A stretch of 7,939 nucleotides of DNA from Desulfitobacterium sp. (GCA_012799495.1 JAAZLD010000126.1:1-7939); one strand, 5' to 3'; counted from the stretch's first letter, positions 1 through 7,169 are shown. Notes: a model not told the origin generated them from the sequence alone. Numbers and translations are program-made.

Positions 1-2361
1 TATTCAAAACATGTAATTCTCCAAAGAGCAGTTCCTTATGTGCGGGACGGACTTAAGCCCGTTCATCGGCGGATTATCTACTCGATGGATGAACTAAATA
101 TGCACCCAGATAAACCCTATAGCAAATCAGCTCGTTTAGTAGGGGATTGTATGGGGAAATACCACCCCCATGGAGATTCATCCATTTATGATTCGGCAGT
201 ACGAATGGCCCAACCTTGGGCAACCAGATATCCTTTAGTGGATGGACATGGGAACTTTGGCTCGATTGATGGGGATAGCGCTGCTGCTATGCGTTATACA
301 GAAATGCGGATGACCCATCTTTCTCAGCTTATGACTCAAGATCTAGAAAAGAATGTAGTACCTTTCAAAGCTAACTATGACCAACGTCTCAAAGAGCCTA
401 CTGTTTTACCGAGTCCATTCCCTAATGTCTTAGTTAATGGAGGTTCAGGGATTGCTGTGGGGATGGCTAGCAATATGGCTCCTCATAATCTAAGGGAGGT
501 AGTAGATGCTCTAATCCTCCAAATCGATAACCCTGATATAACAGTGGAAAAGCTTATGGAAAAGGTTAAAGGTCCAGACTTTCCCACAGGAGGACTAATT
601 ATCGGCTCTGAGGGCTTTACTGAAGCATATAAAACTGGCCGGGGCAAAGTTATCATGCGAGGAAAAGCTGTCATAGAACCTAGTAAGGGAGGGAGGAGCC
701 AAATAGTCATTACAGAGATCCCTTACCAAGTTTCAAAAGCTAACCTAGCCGCAAGAATAGAAAGTCATGGTGAAAGTGGTAAAATCGAAGGAATCTACGA
801 AGTCAGGGATGAATCTGACCGAGAAGGTTTACGTTTAGTAGTGGAATGTAAAAGAGATGCGGATCCTAAGGTCGTTCTTAACCAGCTTTATAGATATACC
901 CAACTTCAGGAGACTTTTGGGATTATAAATTTGATTATCACTGCTGAAGGTGTCCCGAAAGTTTTAGGATTAAAAGAGATCAATGGAGCTTATATTGAAC
1001 ATCGAAAAGATATTGTTACACGCAGAACAGAATATGATCTTCAGAAAGCTAGGGATCGAGCCCATATTCTTGAAGGCTTAGTTATAGCTATTAACAATCT
1101 TGATGAAGTACTAAAGATCATACGTTCCAGTAAGACACCTGCTCTTGCTAAAGCAGGATTGATTACTAGGTTTGAATTCACTGAAGTACAGGCTCAGGCA
1201 ATATTGGATATGAAGCTTCAGCACTTAACGAACCTGGAGATAGATGGCATTAAAAAAGAATATGAAGACATCTTAAAACTTATTAAAGAACTAGAAGCTA
1301 TTTTAGCCGATGAAAAAAAGATTTTCGGGATTATAAAAGAAGAGTTAAAAACCATTGCCAATAAATATGGAGATGATCGCCGTACCCTAATCTTACCAGA
1401 GGATGTAGGGGTTGAAATTGATTTTAGTGCTTATGAAGAACCGGAAAAAAACATTGAAATATTTCTCACTCTCAACGGCTTCATCAAACAAATCCCCACT
1501 CCTACTAACAAAAGACAAAAAAATGCCTTGGCTTACACCTTTAAGGATGGAGATTTAGTCTGGGAGCAAATTTCTTGTACCACAAAAGATACTTTATACT
1601 TTTTCACCCAAAACGCGAATGTGTACAATATCAAAGCTACCTTAGTACCTGAGGCAGGTCCTAAAGATAAAGGCAGGGCAATCAGTAACCTTTTCCCACT
1701 ACCAGAAAACGAAAGGATCGTCTCAATAATCCCCTTGGAAGAAGGAGAGGAAGAAGGTTTCTTTGTTTTTGTTACCGAAGAAGGACAAGTAATGAGAACT
1801 CCTGTAACAGACTTCCTCAATATCCGAACTTTTGAAGCCATGACATTAAAAGAGGAAGACCAAATGATCAGAGTCTTTTATAGTCAAGGTGGAGGAGAAT
1901 TGCTCTTGGCTAGCTATCATGGTCAAGCAATCCGTTTTGCCGAAGAGGAAGTTAACCCTATGGGCCGCAAATCTCAGGGGGTAAGAGGGATGAATCTAGA
2001 GAAAGATGATGTGGTGGCAGACGCCGTATTAATCTATGCTGAGGAAGATCCCAAGAAACAAGGGTATCTTGTTACAATAACGGAGCAAGGATATCTTAAG
2101 AAAACCTCACTCCAAGAGTACAAACCTCAAGGACGCGGGGGCAAAGGAATAATTATAAGTAAGATAGAGCCTGATAAGACAGGCTATATAGTAGGAATTG
2201 TCTATGTAAAAGATGAAGAAGAACGCATTATCCAACTCCTGCAAGAAGGGGGAACAGCCACAGCTATTGAGGTAAAATCTCTTAGAAGTGAACAAAGAGC
2301 AAGAACTGGAGAAGCCTTAGTTAATGTGATTCTTAATGATTTTTTGGTAAGGGTAGTGTGA
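1..2361 (+). CDS. Type IIA DNA topoisomerase subunit A (GyrA/ParC family), 5' partial
   Basis: The breakage-reunion subunit of DNA gyrase or topoisomerase IV: it cuts and rejoins both DNA strands in the cytoplasm, working with an ATPase B subunit not seen here. The frame is open from base 1 (YSKHVILQRAVPYVRDGLKP...), so the gene starts outside; alignment with E. coli GyrA by eye suggests about 23 residues are missing. The GTG at base 40 is internal. Counting the base-1 codon as residue 1, VRDGLKPVHRR is at 14-24, the quinolone-pocket motif GKYHPHGDSSIYD ends at 64 (Ser60 and Asp64 match S83 and D87, the wild-type sensitive residues), and the catalytic tyrosine is Tyr99 in AAAMRYTE. The C-terminal beta-propeller begins near residue 480 and carries a GyrA-box-like QGRGGKG at 710-716. 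That box argues for gyrase-like wrapping; DSSIYD and the genes downstream, unlike the usual gyrB-gyrA locus, suggest a second, ParC-like paralogue. Family certain, paralogue not. Confidence 0.95.
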   Translation, partial: YSKHVILQRAVPYVRDGLKPVHRRIIYSMDELNMHPDKPYSKSARLVGDCMGKYHPHGDSSIYDSAVRMAQPWATRYPLVDGHGNFGSIDGDSAAAMRYTEMRMTHLSQLMTQDLEKNVVPFKANYDQRLKEPTVLPSPFPNVLVNGGSGIAVGMASNMAPHNLREVVDALILQIDNPDITVEKLMEKVKGPDFPTGGLIIGSEGFTEAYKTGRGKVIMRGKAVIEPSKGGRSQIVITEIPYQVSKANLAARIESHGESGKIEGIYEVRDESDREGLRLVVECKRDADPKVVLNQLYRYTQLQETFGIINLIITAEGVPKVLGLKEINGAYIEHRKDIVTRRTEYDLQKARDRAHILEGLVIAINNLDEVLKIIRSSKTPALAKAGLITRFEFTEVQAQAILDMKLQHLTNLEIDGIKKEYEDILKLIKELEAILADEKKIFGIIKEELKTIANKYGDDRRTLILPEDVGVEIDFSAYEEPEKNIEIFLTLNGFIKQIPTPTNKRQKNALAYTFKDGDLVWEQISCTTKDTLYFFTQNANVYNIKATLVPEAGPKDKGRAISNLFPLPENERIVSIIPLEEGEEEGFFVFVTEEGQVMRTPVTDFLNIRTFEAMTLKEEDQMIRVFYSQGGGELLLASYHGQAIRFAEEEVNPMGRKSQGVRGMNLEKDDVVADAVLIYAEEDPKKQGYLVTITEQGYLKKTSLQEYKPQGRGGKGIIISKIEPDKTGYIVGIVYVKDEEERIIQLLQEGGTATAIEVKSLRSEQRARTGEALVNVILNDFLVRVV

Positions 2362-2383
2362 GTTTTAGAAGGGTTGGGAAAGG

Positions 2384-3325
2384 ATGTATTCATCTCTTAA
2401 TGTTCAGTTAGAAAGAGCTCAGCAAGAGAAGGCTCGATTAAGTAAAATTGAGGCTATGCTTCAGGAGTTTCAGGAAGAATTAAGGATCCTGGAAGAAAAG
2501 GAAAAAGATCTAAAAAAGATCCTCAAAAAAGAAAATCTAGATGTGGAAAAATTAGAAAATGGGAGTATCGTGAGTTTTTTCTACTCCATAACTGGAAGAC
2601 TAGCTGAAAAGTTAGAAAAGGAAAAACAGGAGGCCTTTGCTGCCAGACTGAAGTATGAACAAGCTCTTGAAGATATTGCAGACATAAAAGCAGCTATCGA
2701 AAAACTAACTACTGAGAGAAAAAACTATTTAGATAGCAAAAGAAAATATGAAGAGCTCTATATCCAAAAAAGAAGGATGCTTTTGGAAGAAAACGGAGCC
2801 CATGCCCAGGAAATCATGGATTTAACTGAGCGGGTAAATAATCTTCGAATCAATATTAAGGAAATCGATGAAGCCATAGAAGTGGGTCAGAAAGCTCTCC
2901 AACACATGGAGGGTGCTCTTGGCTACCTATCAAAAGCCCAAGGGTGGGGAACTTTCGATTTACTAGGAGGGGGCCTTATCGCTGACTTGGCTAAACATTC
3001 CCATATTGATTCTGCTCGAGCACAAGTGACTGAAGCACAACTTGCTTTGCATCATTTCCAAGCTGAGTTAGCCGATGTTCAGATTAGTGCAGATATGAAA
3101 ATCGATATTCAAGGATTCATAACCTTTGCCGATTTCTTTTTTGACGGGATAATTACTGACTGGTTCGTCCAAACGAGAATTAACGACTCTAAAACCAGCG
3201 TTGAGGATACCAGAGACCAAATTATAGGTATTTTAAGACGATTAAGAGAAATGAAGGATGAGAACGAAAGAACCCTTATTGCAAAGGAAAATCGTTTAAA
3301 ACACTTAATAATTGATGCACAATAG
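2384..3325 (+). CDS. Coiled-coil protein of unknown function
   Basis: A 313-residue protein I cannot assign to a characterised family. It begins 22 bases after the topoisomerase stop; AGAAGGG at 2367-2373 is a plausible ribosome site and a stop codon lies in frame just upstream of the ATG. It is highly charged, rich in Glu and Lys, with long heptad-like helices at about residues 1-60, 85-180 and 265-313. These flank a glycine-rich conserved-looking segment, GWGTFDLLGGGLIADLAKHS, near 187-206, followed by a more hydrophobic stretch (FADFFFDGIITDWF) near 245-262. No signal peptide, no clear membrane helix and no nucleotide-binding motif are visible, so a cytoplasmic structural or scaffold role is possible but unproven. 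From memory, similar proteins with the GWGTxDxLGGG motif occur as 'hypothetical' in other bacteria. It is probably co-transcribed with the genes on both sides. Confidence 0.85.
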   Translation: MYSSLNVQLERAQQEKARLSKIEAMLQEFQEELRILEEKEKDLKKILKKENLDVEKLENGSIVSFFYSITGRLAEKLEKEKQEAFAARLKYEQALEDIADIKAAIEKLTTERKNYLDSKRKYEELYIQKRRMLLEENGAHAQEIMDLTERVNNLRINIKEIDEAIEVGQKALQHMEGALGYLSKAQGWGTFDLLGGGLIADLAKHSHIDSARAQVTEAQLALHHFQAELADVQISADMKIDIQGFITFADFFFDGIITDWFVQTRINDSKTSVEDTRDQIIGILRRLREMKDENERTLIAKENRLKHLIIDAQ

Positions 3326-3340
3326 TGAAGGATTTAAAAT

Positions 3341-3347
3341 GAGGTGA
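3341..3347 (+). promoter_or_regulatory. Ribosome binding site deciding the Memo-AMMECR1 start
   Basis: GAGGTGA lies 5 bases before the ATG at 3353. An in-frame GTG at 3344 is inside this Shine-Dalgarno sequence and so cannot be the start; the ATG at 3353 is. Confidence 0.85.
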
Positions 3348-3352
3348 TTTCA

Positions 3353-4618
3353 ATGGCCTTAGTGTACTCGGCGTTTGTTCCTCACCCACCAATAATAGTA
3401 CCGGAAATAGGCAGAGGAGAAGAAGAAAAGTGTGCAGCTACCTTAAAATCTTTTCGACAAATTGCTTGCTCCTTCGTTGAGCAAGAAGTGGAAACGGTAC
3501 TGATTATATCTCCACATGCTCCTCTTTTGCGGGAGGGGGTAGTTATACTTCAAGATCCCCAGTTAGAAGGAGATTTTACCCAATTCAGAGCACCTCAGGT
3601 TTCTTTGTCCTTTCCCAATCATCAGGAACTAGCTCAAGAATTGAGCAAATTACCGGGAGGAGTCCTTTATTCCACCCAATTAGATCATGGAACAATGGTT
3701 CCCCTCTATTTTCTCAAAGAAGCTGGATGGCATGGGAAAGTAGTAGTTATGAGTATGCCTTATAGTAACCCAGAGGTATATGGTAATAAAATCGCCAGCA
3801 TTTTAAAGGAGTTTTCCGAAAGGATAGGTATTTTAGCTAGTGGGGACCTATCCCATAAACTTAGGGAAGATGGACCATATGGTTTACATCCTTCGGGACC
3901 TATTCTTGATCAGGAGATTGCTACGAGACTTGCCCATAATCCTTCTACTGTAAAAGATATTCCTAAAAAATTAGCAGAAGAAGGGGCCGAATGTGGCTGG
4001 CGCAGTCTTCGTTTGGCTTTAGCTGTCCAAGAAGGTCTTCCTCAAGTCCTTTCATATGAGGGAACTTTTGGAGTAGGATATCTAGTGGCAGAACTATATA
4101 AAACTTCCCCCTTACCCCATTGGGCTAGGGCTTGCCTAGAAACCTATCTTAAAGAAGGAAAGAGGAAGTTTAAAGATCTCACTCCCCCGGAGGGTGCAGA
4201 ATTCCAATTGCAGCGGGGATGTTTCGTAACTCTAAACCAAGATGGAAACTTAAGAGGTTGTATCGGAACAATAGCTCCAACCCGGGATAACTTAGCCCAG
4301 GAAATCGCCTTTAATGCTTTAGCAGCAGCTTTTGAAGATCCTAGGTTTAGACCTGTAGAAATAGATGAGTTACCTTATTTGAGTATATCTGTAGATGTCT
4401 TAGGTGAAATGGAGAAGATCAAATCCCTAGAAGAGCTTGATCCTCATCGTTATGGAGTAGTTGTCCAAAATCGGGGAAGAAGAGGTTTATTATTACCTCA
4501 TTTAGAGGGAATCGATACTGTAGAAGAGCAGGTCAGTATCGCAAAACAAAAAGCTGGCCTAAGCCAGGATGAGTCAGTAGAAATGTGGCGCTTCGAAGTA
4601 GTCCGGCATTTTGAATAG
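3353..4618 (+). CDS. AmmeMemoRadiSam system fused protein B (Memo, LigB-like) and A (AMMECR1)
   Basis: A 421-residue two-domain protein. Residues 1-245 are a Memo domain, related in fold to class III (LigB) extradiol dioxygenases; residues about 255-420 are an AMMECR1 domain. Memo-type conserved sites visible are His11 (VPHPPIIVPEIG), His55 (ISPHAP), His112 (DHG), His168 (SGDLSH) and Cys214 (GAECGWRS). In characterised Memo proteins two His and a Cys line the metal/active site, and His55, His112 and Cys214 are candidates here. The AMMECR1 hallmark LRGCIGT is at 300-306. In most genomes these are two genes; here they are one polypeptide, which implies the two domains work together. It lies 27 bases after the coiled-coil gene and 74 bases before the radical SAM gene, giving the whole AmmeMemoRadiSam trio. 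The reaction is unknown; dioxygenase activity is not implied, since the host is apparently anaerobic. No signal peptide or membrane segment is seen. Confidence 0.93.
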   Translation: MALVYSAFVPHPPIIVPEIGRGEEEKCAATLKSFRQIACSFVEQEVETVLIISPHAPLLREGVVILQDPQLEGDFTQFRAPQVSLSFPNHQELAQELSKLPGGVLYSTQLDHGTMVPLYFLKEAGWHGKVVVMSMPYSNPEVYGNKIASILKEFSERIGILASGDLSHKLREDGPYGLHPSGPILDQEIATRLAHNPSTVKDIPKKLAEEGAECGWRSLRLALAVQEGLPQVLSYEGTFGVGYLVAELYKTSPLPHWARACLETYLKEGKRKFKDLTPPEGAEFQLQRGCFVTLNQDGNLRGCIGTIAPTRDNLAQEIAFNALAAAFEDPRFRPVEIDELPYLSISVDVLGEMEKIKSLEELDPHRYGVVVQNRGRRGLLLPHLEGIDTVEEQVSIAKQKAGLSQDESVEMWRFEVVRHFE

Positions 4619-4692
4619 GTATTATTCAAGATAGCGATAATCATAGCTTGAGCTTGGATATAGTCTATTCTTATAGATACGGGGTGATATAA

Positions 4693-5643
4693 ATGGTAAA
4701 AGAAATAGGAAAAGCTAGCTGTCTCCTTTGCCCCAGGCACTGTCAACTAAAAGTCGGTCAAACTAGCCGCTGTCATGTACGGGCAAACAAAGGTTCGGGA
4801 GTGGTAAGCCTCAACTATGGTGAAGCAGCCTCCTGGCATACTGATCCTATAGAGAAAAAACCTTTATATCACTTTTATCCAGGAAAACAAATATTTTCTG
4901 TAGCAGGTTTTGGTTGTAATCTTAGCTGCACCTTTTGCCAAAACTATGAAATTTCTCAAGTCTCCCGGCAAGGAGTTCCGGTAACACCCGAAGAACTTGC
5001 GGCACAAGCAAGTAAAACCTTAGGCATTTGTTTTACCTATTCAGAGCCTACTATGTGGTATGAGATGATTCGAGATACCGCTCCTCTTGTCAAAGAAAGT
5101 GGGGGAAAGGTAGTTTTGATCAGTAATGGGACTATCTCATCACGATTTCTCGAGGAACTTATTCCCTATATTGATGCAGTAAATATCGATATTAAAGGAT
5201 TTACTGAGGAGTTTTATCAGAAATATTGCGGTGGAAAATTGAGTTGGGTTTTAGATACTGTCGAAAGACTGGCTGGCCGTGTTCATTTAGAAGTCACTAC
5301 CCTAATTGTTCCAGAAGGTAATGACGATCCTCAAGAAATTCGCGAATTAGGAAAATGGCTTCGGAATCTAAACACTCCATTAGCTTGGCATTTAAGTCGA
5401 TATTTTCCATCCTACAGGCACTCTTCTCCGCCAACTGATCCTCAAAAGCTATTGGAACTTTGGGAAATTGCTAAAGAAGAAATTGAATACGTATATATGG
5501 GTAATATCAGCGGTGGACAAAATACAATCTGTCCACAATGTGAAAAAACAGTGATCTTTCGGGAATACTATCATACTAGAAATATTCTTAACCAAGGAGA
5601 GTGCCCTTACTGTGGTAGAACAATCTTTGGGGAAGGTTTATAA
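4693..5643 (+). CDS. AmmeMemoRadiSam system radical SAM enzyme (PflA-like)
   Basis: A 316-residue radical SAM protein of the pyruvate formate-lyase activase-like group (COG1180). The cluster motif is Cys75-x3-Cys79-x2-Cys82 (GCNLSCTFC), which binds the [4Fe-4S] that cleaves S-adenosylmethionine. Three cysteines near the N-terminus (Cys10, Cys13, Cys17 in CLLCPRHC) plus Cys27 form a possible extra metal site, and Cys280, Cys283, Cys304 and Cys307 make a C-terminal zinc-ribbon/rubredoxin-like knot (CPQC...CPYC). This layout fits the radical SAM partner of the Memo/AMMECR1 pair rather than a true PFL activase, and no glycyl-radical enzyme gene lies nearby. The start is the ATG after GGGGTGAT at 4681-4688. 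The 74-base gap before it has only a weak TCTAT/ATAGA hairpin, so it is probably in the same transcript. Its substrate is unknown; modification of a protein or small molecule with the fused A/B partner is inferred. Confidence 0.93.
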   Translation: MVKEIGKASCLLCPRHCQLKVGQTSRCHVRANKGSGVVSLNYGEAASWHTDPIEKKPLYHFYPGKQIFSVAGFGCNLSCTFCQNYEISQVSRQGVPVTPEELAAQASKTLGICFTYSEPTMWYEMIRDTAPLVKESGGKVVLISNGTISSRFLEELIPYIDAVNIDIKGFTEEFYQKYCGGKLSWVLDTVERLAGRVHLEVTTLIVPEGNDDPQEIRELGKWLRNLNTPLAWHLSRYFPSYRHSSPPTDPQKLLELWEIAKEEIEYVYMGNISGGQNTICPQCEKTVIFREYYHTRNILNQGECPYCGRTIFGEGL

Positions 5644-5662
5644 ATTTATTACGGGACATTAG

Positions 5663-5695
5663 AAAGCAGGAGCGATAATTACGCTTCTGTTTTTT
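5663..5695 (+). terminator. Intrinsic terminator after the radical SAM gene
   Basis: A 9-bp stem (5666-5674 with 5682-5690, including two G-U pairs) closes a 7-base loop ATAATTA and is followed by six T residues, preceded by an A-run that can pair with the T-run. It lies 20 bases after the radical SAM stop and ends the left-hand operon. Confidence 0.8.
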
Positions 5696-5771
5696 GATTT
5701 TACAAAAAAAGAAAGTTCTCGAAGACTTTTTCGGAGAAGGGGTATGGGATCCTCCTAAACACTGGAGTCCA

Positions 5772-5909
5772 ATGAATCGCAAAAAAGCTAAGTTAGTCAA
5801 ATGGGCACTCATCGGTTTCGGAATAACTATTGTTTCACGAGTGTTATCAGGCAATCCTATTATATTTGGTAATAAGGACAGAATCTTAACTTCAGAATCC
5901 AGGGGGTAG
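5772..5909 (+). CDS. Possible small membrane-associated protein (doubtful ORF)
   Basis: A 45-residue frame starting at the ATG at 5772, with GGAG at 5764-5767 only four bases upstream. The frame stays open back to a TTG at 5694 (71 residues), but that TTG is inside the terminator T-run and has no ribosome site, so it is an unlikely start. The extra upstream residues (FFGEGVWDPPKHWSP) look protein-like, which leaves open a decayed or mis-started gene. The protein has a basic N-terminus (NRKKAKLVK) followed by a short hydrophobic stretch WALIGFGITIV interrupted by Arg, too short to be a convincing membrane helix. It lies between two terminators, so it would need its own promoter, which I cannot see. 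I do not recognise it; it may not be expressed. Confidence 0.3.
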   Translation: MNRKKAKLVKWALIGFGITIVSRVLSGNPIIFGNKDRILTSESRG

Positions 5910-5927
5910 TGTAAGGAGAAATTCCAC

Positions 5928-5972
5928 ATTAAAAAGGACTAGAACCCTTTGCGAGGGCTAGTCCTTTTTAAT
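5928..5972. terminator. Strong bidirectional terminator
   Basis: A perfect 15-bp inverted repeat (5928-5942 with 5958-5972; core AAAAAGGACTAG / CTAGTCCTTTTT) surrounds an inner CCC/GGG pairing. The A-run on one arm and T-run on the other give a U-tract in both directions. It sits between the 3' ends of converging genes and can stop both the small + strand ORF and the - strand UPF0280 unit. Confidence 0.92.
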
Positions 5973-5981
5973 TACTCTCAT

Positions 5982-5995
5982 TTAATCTATATTAA
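5982..5995. promoter_or_regulatory. Dehalobox-like palindrome TTAAT-N4-ATTAA (position orphan)
   Basis: TTAATCTATATTAA matches exactly the TTAAT-N4-ATTAA form bound by CprK-type CRP/FNR regulators of organohalide respiration in Desulfitobacterium. It lies downstream of both neighbouring genes (10 bases after the terminator, 24 bases past the UPF0280 stop), not in a promoter position, and the surrounding DNA is very A+T-rich. A chance match is likely. Confidence 0.2.
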
Positions 5996-6019
5996 TATTA
6001 CTACGATCTAGAAAGAATT

Positions 6020-6745
6020 TTATATTCTCACCAGCTTCATATCTCCCCAAGCAACTAAATTTTTACCTTTGATAGCTAACACACCTTTAACATCGGGGAG
6101 CTTTTTTGCAAACTTCACAGCATATTCCAAATCCTCTGGGGTCTGAATCATATTTGCAGTAGCCGTAACCACAGCATCTGCTAAAGTAGCTGTCTTTGCC
6201 TTAATTACAACAGCGTCGGCTTTCCCTAAACTAATACTAGATCCTATAATACCAGAAGAAGTACAAAGACCTAGAGGAGTGGTGTCTCCAGATATCTCAA
6301 GACCAAGCTTATAAGAAAACTCCGTTCTACTGGCAAATATACCGATTATTCGTTTGTGATTAGTCTGAATATAGAGATCACCACCATTTTCAATGATGAC
6401 TTCTTGAGCAACCTTACTCAATTCTTTACCTAAAGTTTCTGCGATAGCTCCTGCCACAGCAGCCATTGGCCCAACATTAGCTACTTTGGCAGCACAGGCC
6501 ATGGATTTAATTATACCGGGAGCCTTTGAGGAAATTTTTAAGGGCTTAAAAGAGGATTTAAAATTAGGTCGGATCTTAATATATTTTTCAATATCAGACC
6601 TTAACTTTAGTAAGAGATTATGGCTATAAAATTGAAAACTCTCAGTAAAACTTTCTTGATCAACACTGATCCTTAAGAAAGTTTCTTTTTCGTGAAGAGA
6701 AAAGGTCTTAAGAACTCTAGATTTTTCAAAATTATGCTCTTTAAT
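6020..6745 (-). CDS. UPF0280 family protein (ApbE-like fold), probable AUU start
   Basis: A protein of about 241 residues, the usual length for UPF0280 (COG2122), a family with an ApbE (flavin transferase)-like fold and no settled activity. From memory, archaeal members have been linked genetically to sulfide-dependent homocysteine synthesis. Counting the ATT at 6745 as residue 1, family features are FLRIS near the N-terminus, the IEKYI...P.F..S.KPL run, VGPMAAVAGA at 91-100, ENGGDLY at 119-125, CTSSG at 161-165, and the LGKADAVV and LADAVVTATAN segments. The first in-frame ATG is at 6502, codon 82, and starting there would remove conserved sequence. Between an in-frame stop at 6754-6752 and that ATG there is no ATG, GTG or TTG. 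ATT at 6745 is correctly spaced from a good ribosome site. The other possibility is a one-base frameshift at the 5' end. It follows the 67-residue gene by 24 bases and shares its transcript. Confidence 0.85.
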   Translation of the reverse strand: MKEHNFEKSRVLKTFSLHEKETFLRISVDQESFTESFQFYSHNLLLKLRSDIEKYIKIRPNFKSSFKPLKISSKAPGIIKSMACAAKVANVGPMAAVAGAIAETLGKELSKVAQEVIIENGGDLYIQTNHKRIIGIFASRTEFSYKLGLEISGDTTPLGLCTSSGIIGSSISLGKADAVVIKAKTATLADAVVTATANMIQTPEDLEYAVKFAKKLPDVKGVLAIKGKNLVAWGDMKLVRI

Positions 6746-6750
6746 AACAA

Positions 6751-6760
6751 ATCACTCCCT
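6751..6760 (-). promoter_or_regulatory. Ribosome binding site for UPF0280
   Basis: AGGGAGTGAT on the - strand matches 8 of 10 bases of AGGAGGTGAT. It ends 5 bases before the ATT at 6745; the same GTGAT element ends 4 bases before the ATG of the Memo and radical SAM genes. This spacing points to ATT as the start, while the TTG directly abutting it is too close and in another frame. Confidence 0.6.
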
Positions 6761-6769
6761 AACATTGAC

Positions 6770-6973
6770 TTATTCATCAGTTTTTTTGTCACCCAGTTGT
6801 TCAAGGAACTTTTTAGTTGCATAAATACGCTTAAGGGTGGGGTTAGTTATTGCATCTACTTCAATATCTTTTTCAGTTGTATCCTGGAGAATACTAGTGT
6901 CACTTTTTACAACCTTACCTTGTTCTAAATCCTTGTTCATTTCATCAATTGTAGTTTTCTTATTGTCTTTCAT
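6770..6973 (-). CDS. Small hydrophilic protein of unknown function
   Basis: A 67-residue protein I do not recognise. It starts at an ATG with a strong ribosome site, GGAAGGAG (6981-6988 on the complementary strand), 7 bases upstream, which supports real translation. It is almost wholly polar and charged (MKDNKKTTIDEMNKDLEQ...), with no cysteine, no histidine, no signal peptide and no membrane segment. The first half looks disordered; the second half (LKRIYATKKFLEQLGD) could form one amphipathic helix. It is the first gene of a two-gene - strand unit, ending 24 bases before the UPF0280 start, so the two are probably co-transcribed and may act together. A role as a small partner or regulator is only inference from position. 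Confidence 0.7.
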   Translation of the reverse strand: MKDNKKTTIDEMNKDLEQGKVVKSDTSILQDTTEKDIEVDAITNPTLKRIYATKKFLEQLGDKKTDE

Positions 6974-7169
6974 AGAAATACTCCTTCCATAAAGCTTCTC
7001 TTAGATAACTAATTATGTTGCAAGAAATATTCCAATAATTATGTCCAAAGTTCAGAGGCACTAACTCATTGAAAATGCTGTTTTTTTCTTACCAGCGAAG
7101 GTTGTGCATGTGTGTATTTTTACAAATCGGGAAAGGCAGGCAACTTATGGGACAAAATTTAGGTTTTGC

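Noticed and set aside
483..2393. Several - strand frames opposite the topoisomerase gene
   Set aside because: They are shadows of a strongly conserved + strand coding region.
4619..4692. Possible terminator or regulatory hairpin before the radical SAM gene
   Set aside because: The best stem is only TCTAT/ATAGA with a four-base loop and no T-run.
4498..4746. 82-codon - strand frame over the Memo-AMMECR1/radical SAM junction
   Set aside because: It lies antisense to both conserved genes, with no motif of its own.
5588..5929. 113-codon - strand frame across the end of the radical SAM gene and the small ORF
   Set aside because: It runs antisense through coding sequence and a terminator, has no ribosome site and no recognisable motif.
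6020..6502. UPF0280 as a 160-residue protein starting at the ATG at 6502
   Set aside because: About 81 family-like residues lie upstream in the same frame, and there is no ribosome site before 6502.
6673..6765. Short - strand frame from the ATG at 6765
   Set aside because: It ends after 30 codons, lacks a good ribosome site and overlaps the UPF0280 frame; it matters only as a frameshift alternative.
6692..6928. 78-codon + strand frame
   Set aside because: It is antisense to the UPF0280 N-terminus and the 67-residue gene, is low in complexity (Phe, Ile, Ser, Leu), and the opposite strand has the good ribosome site.
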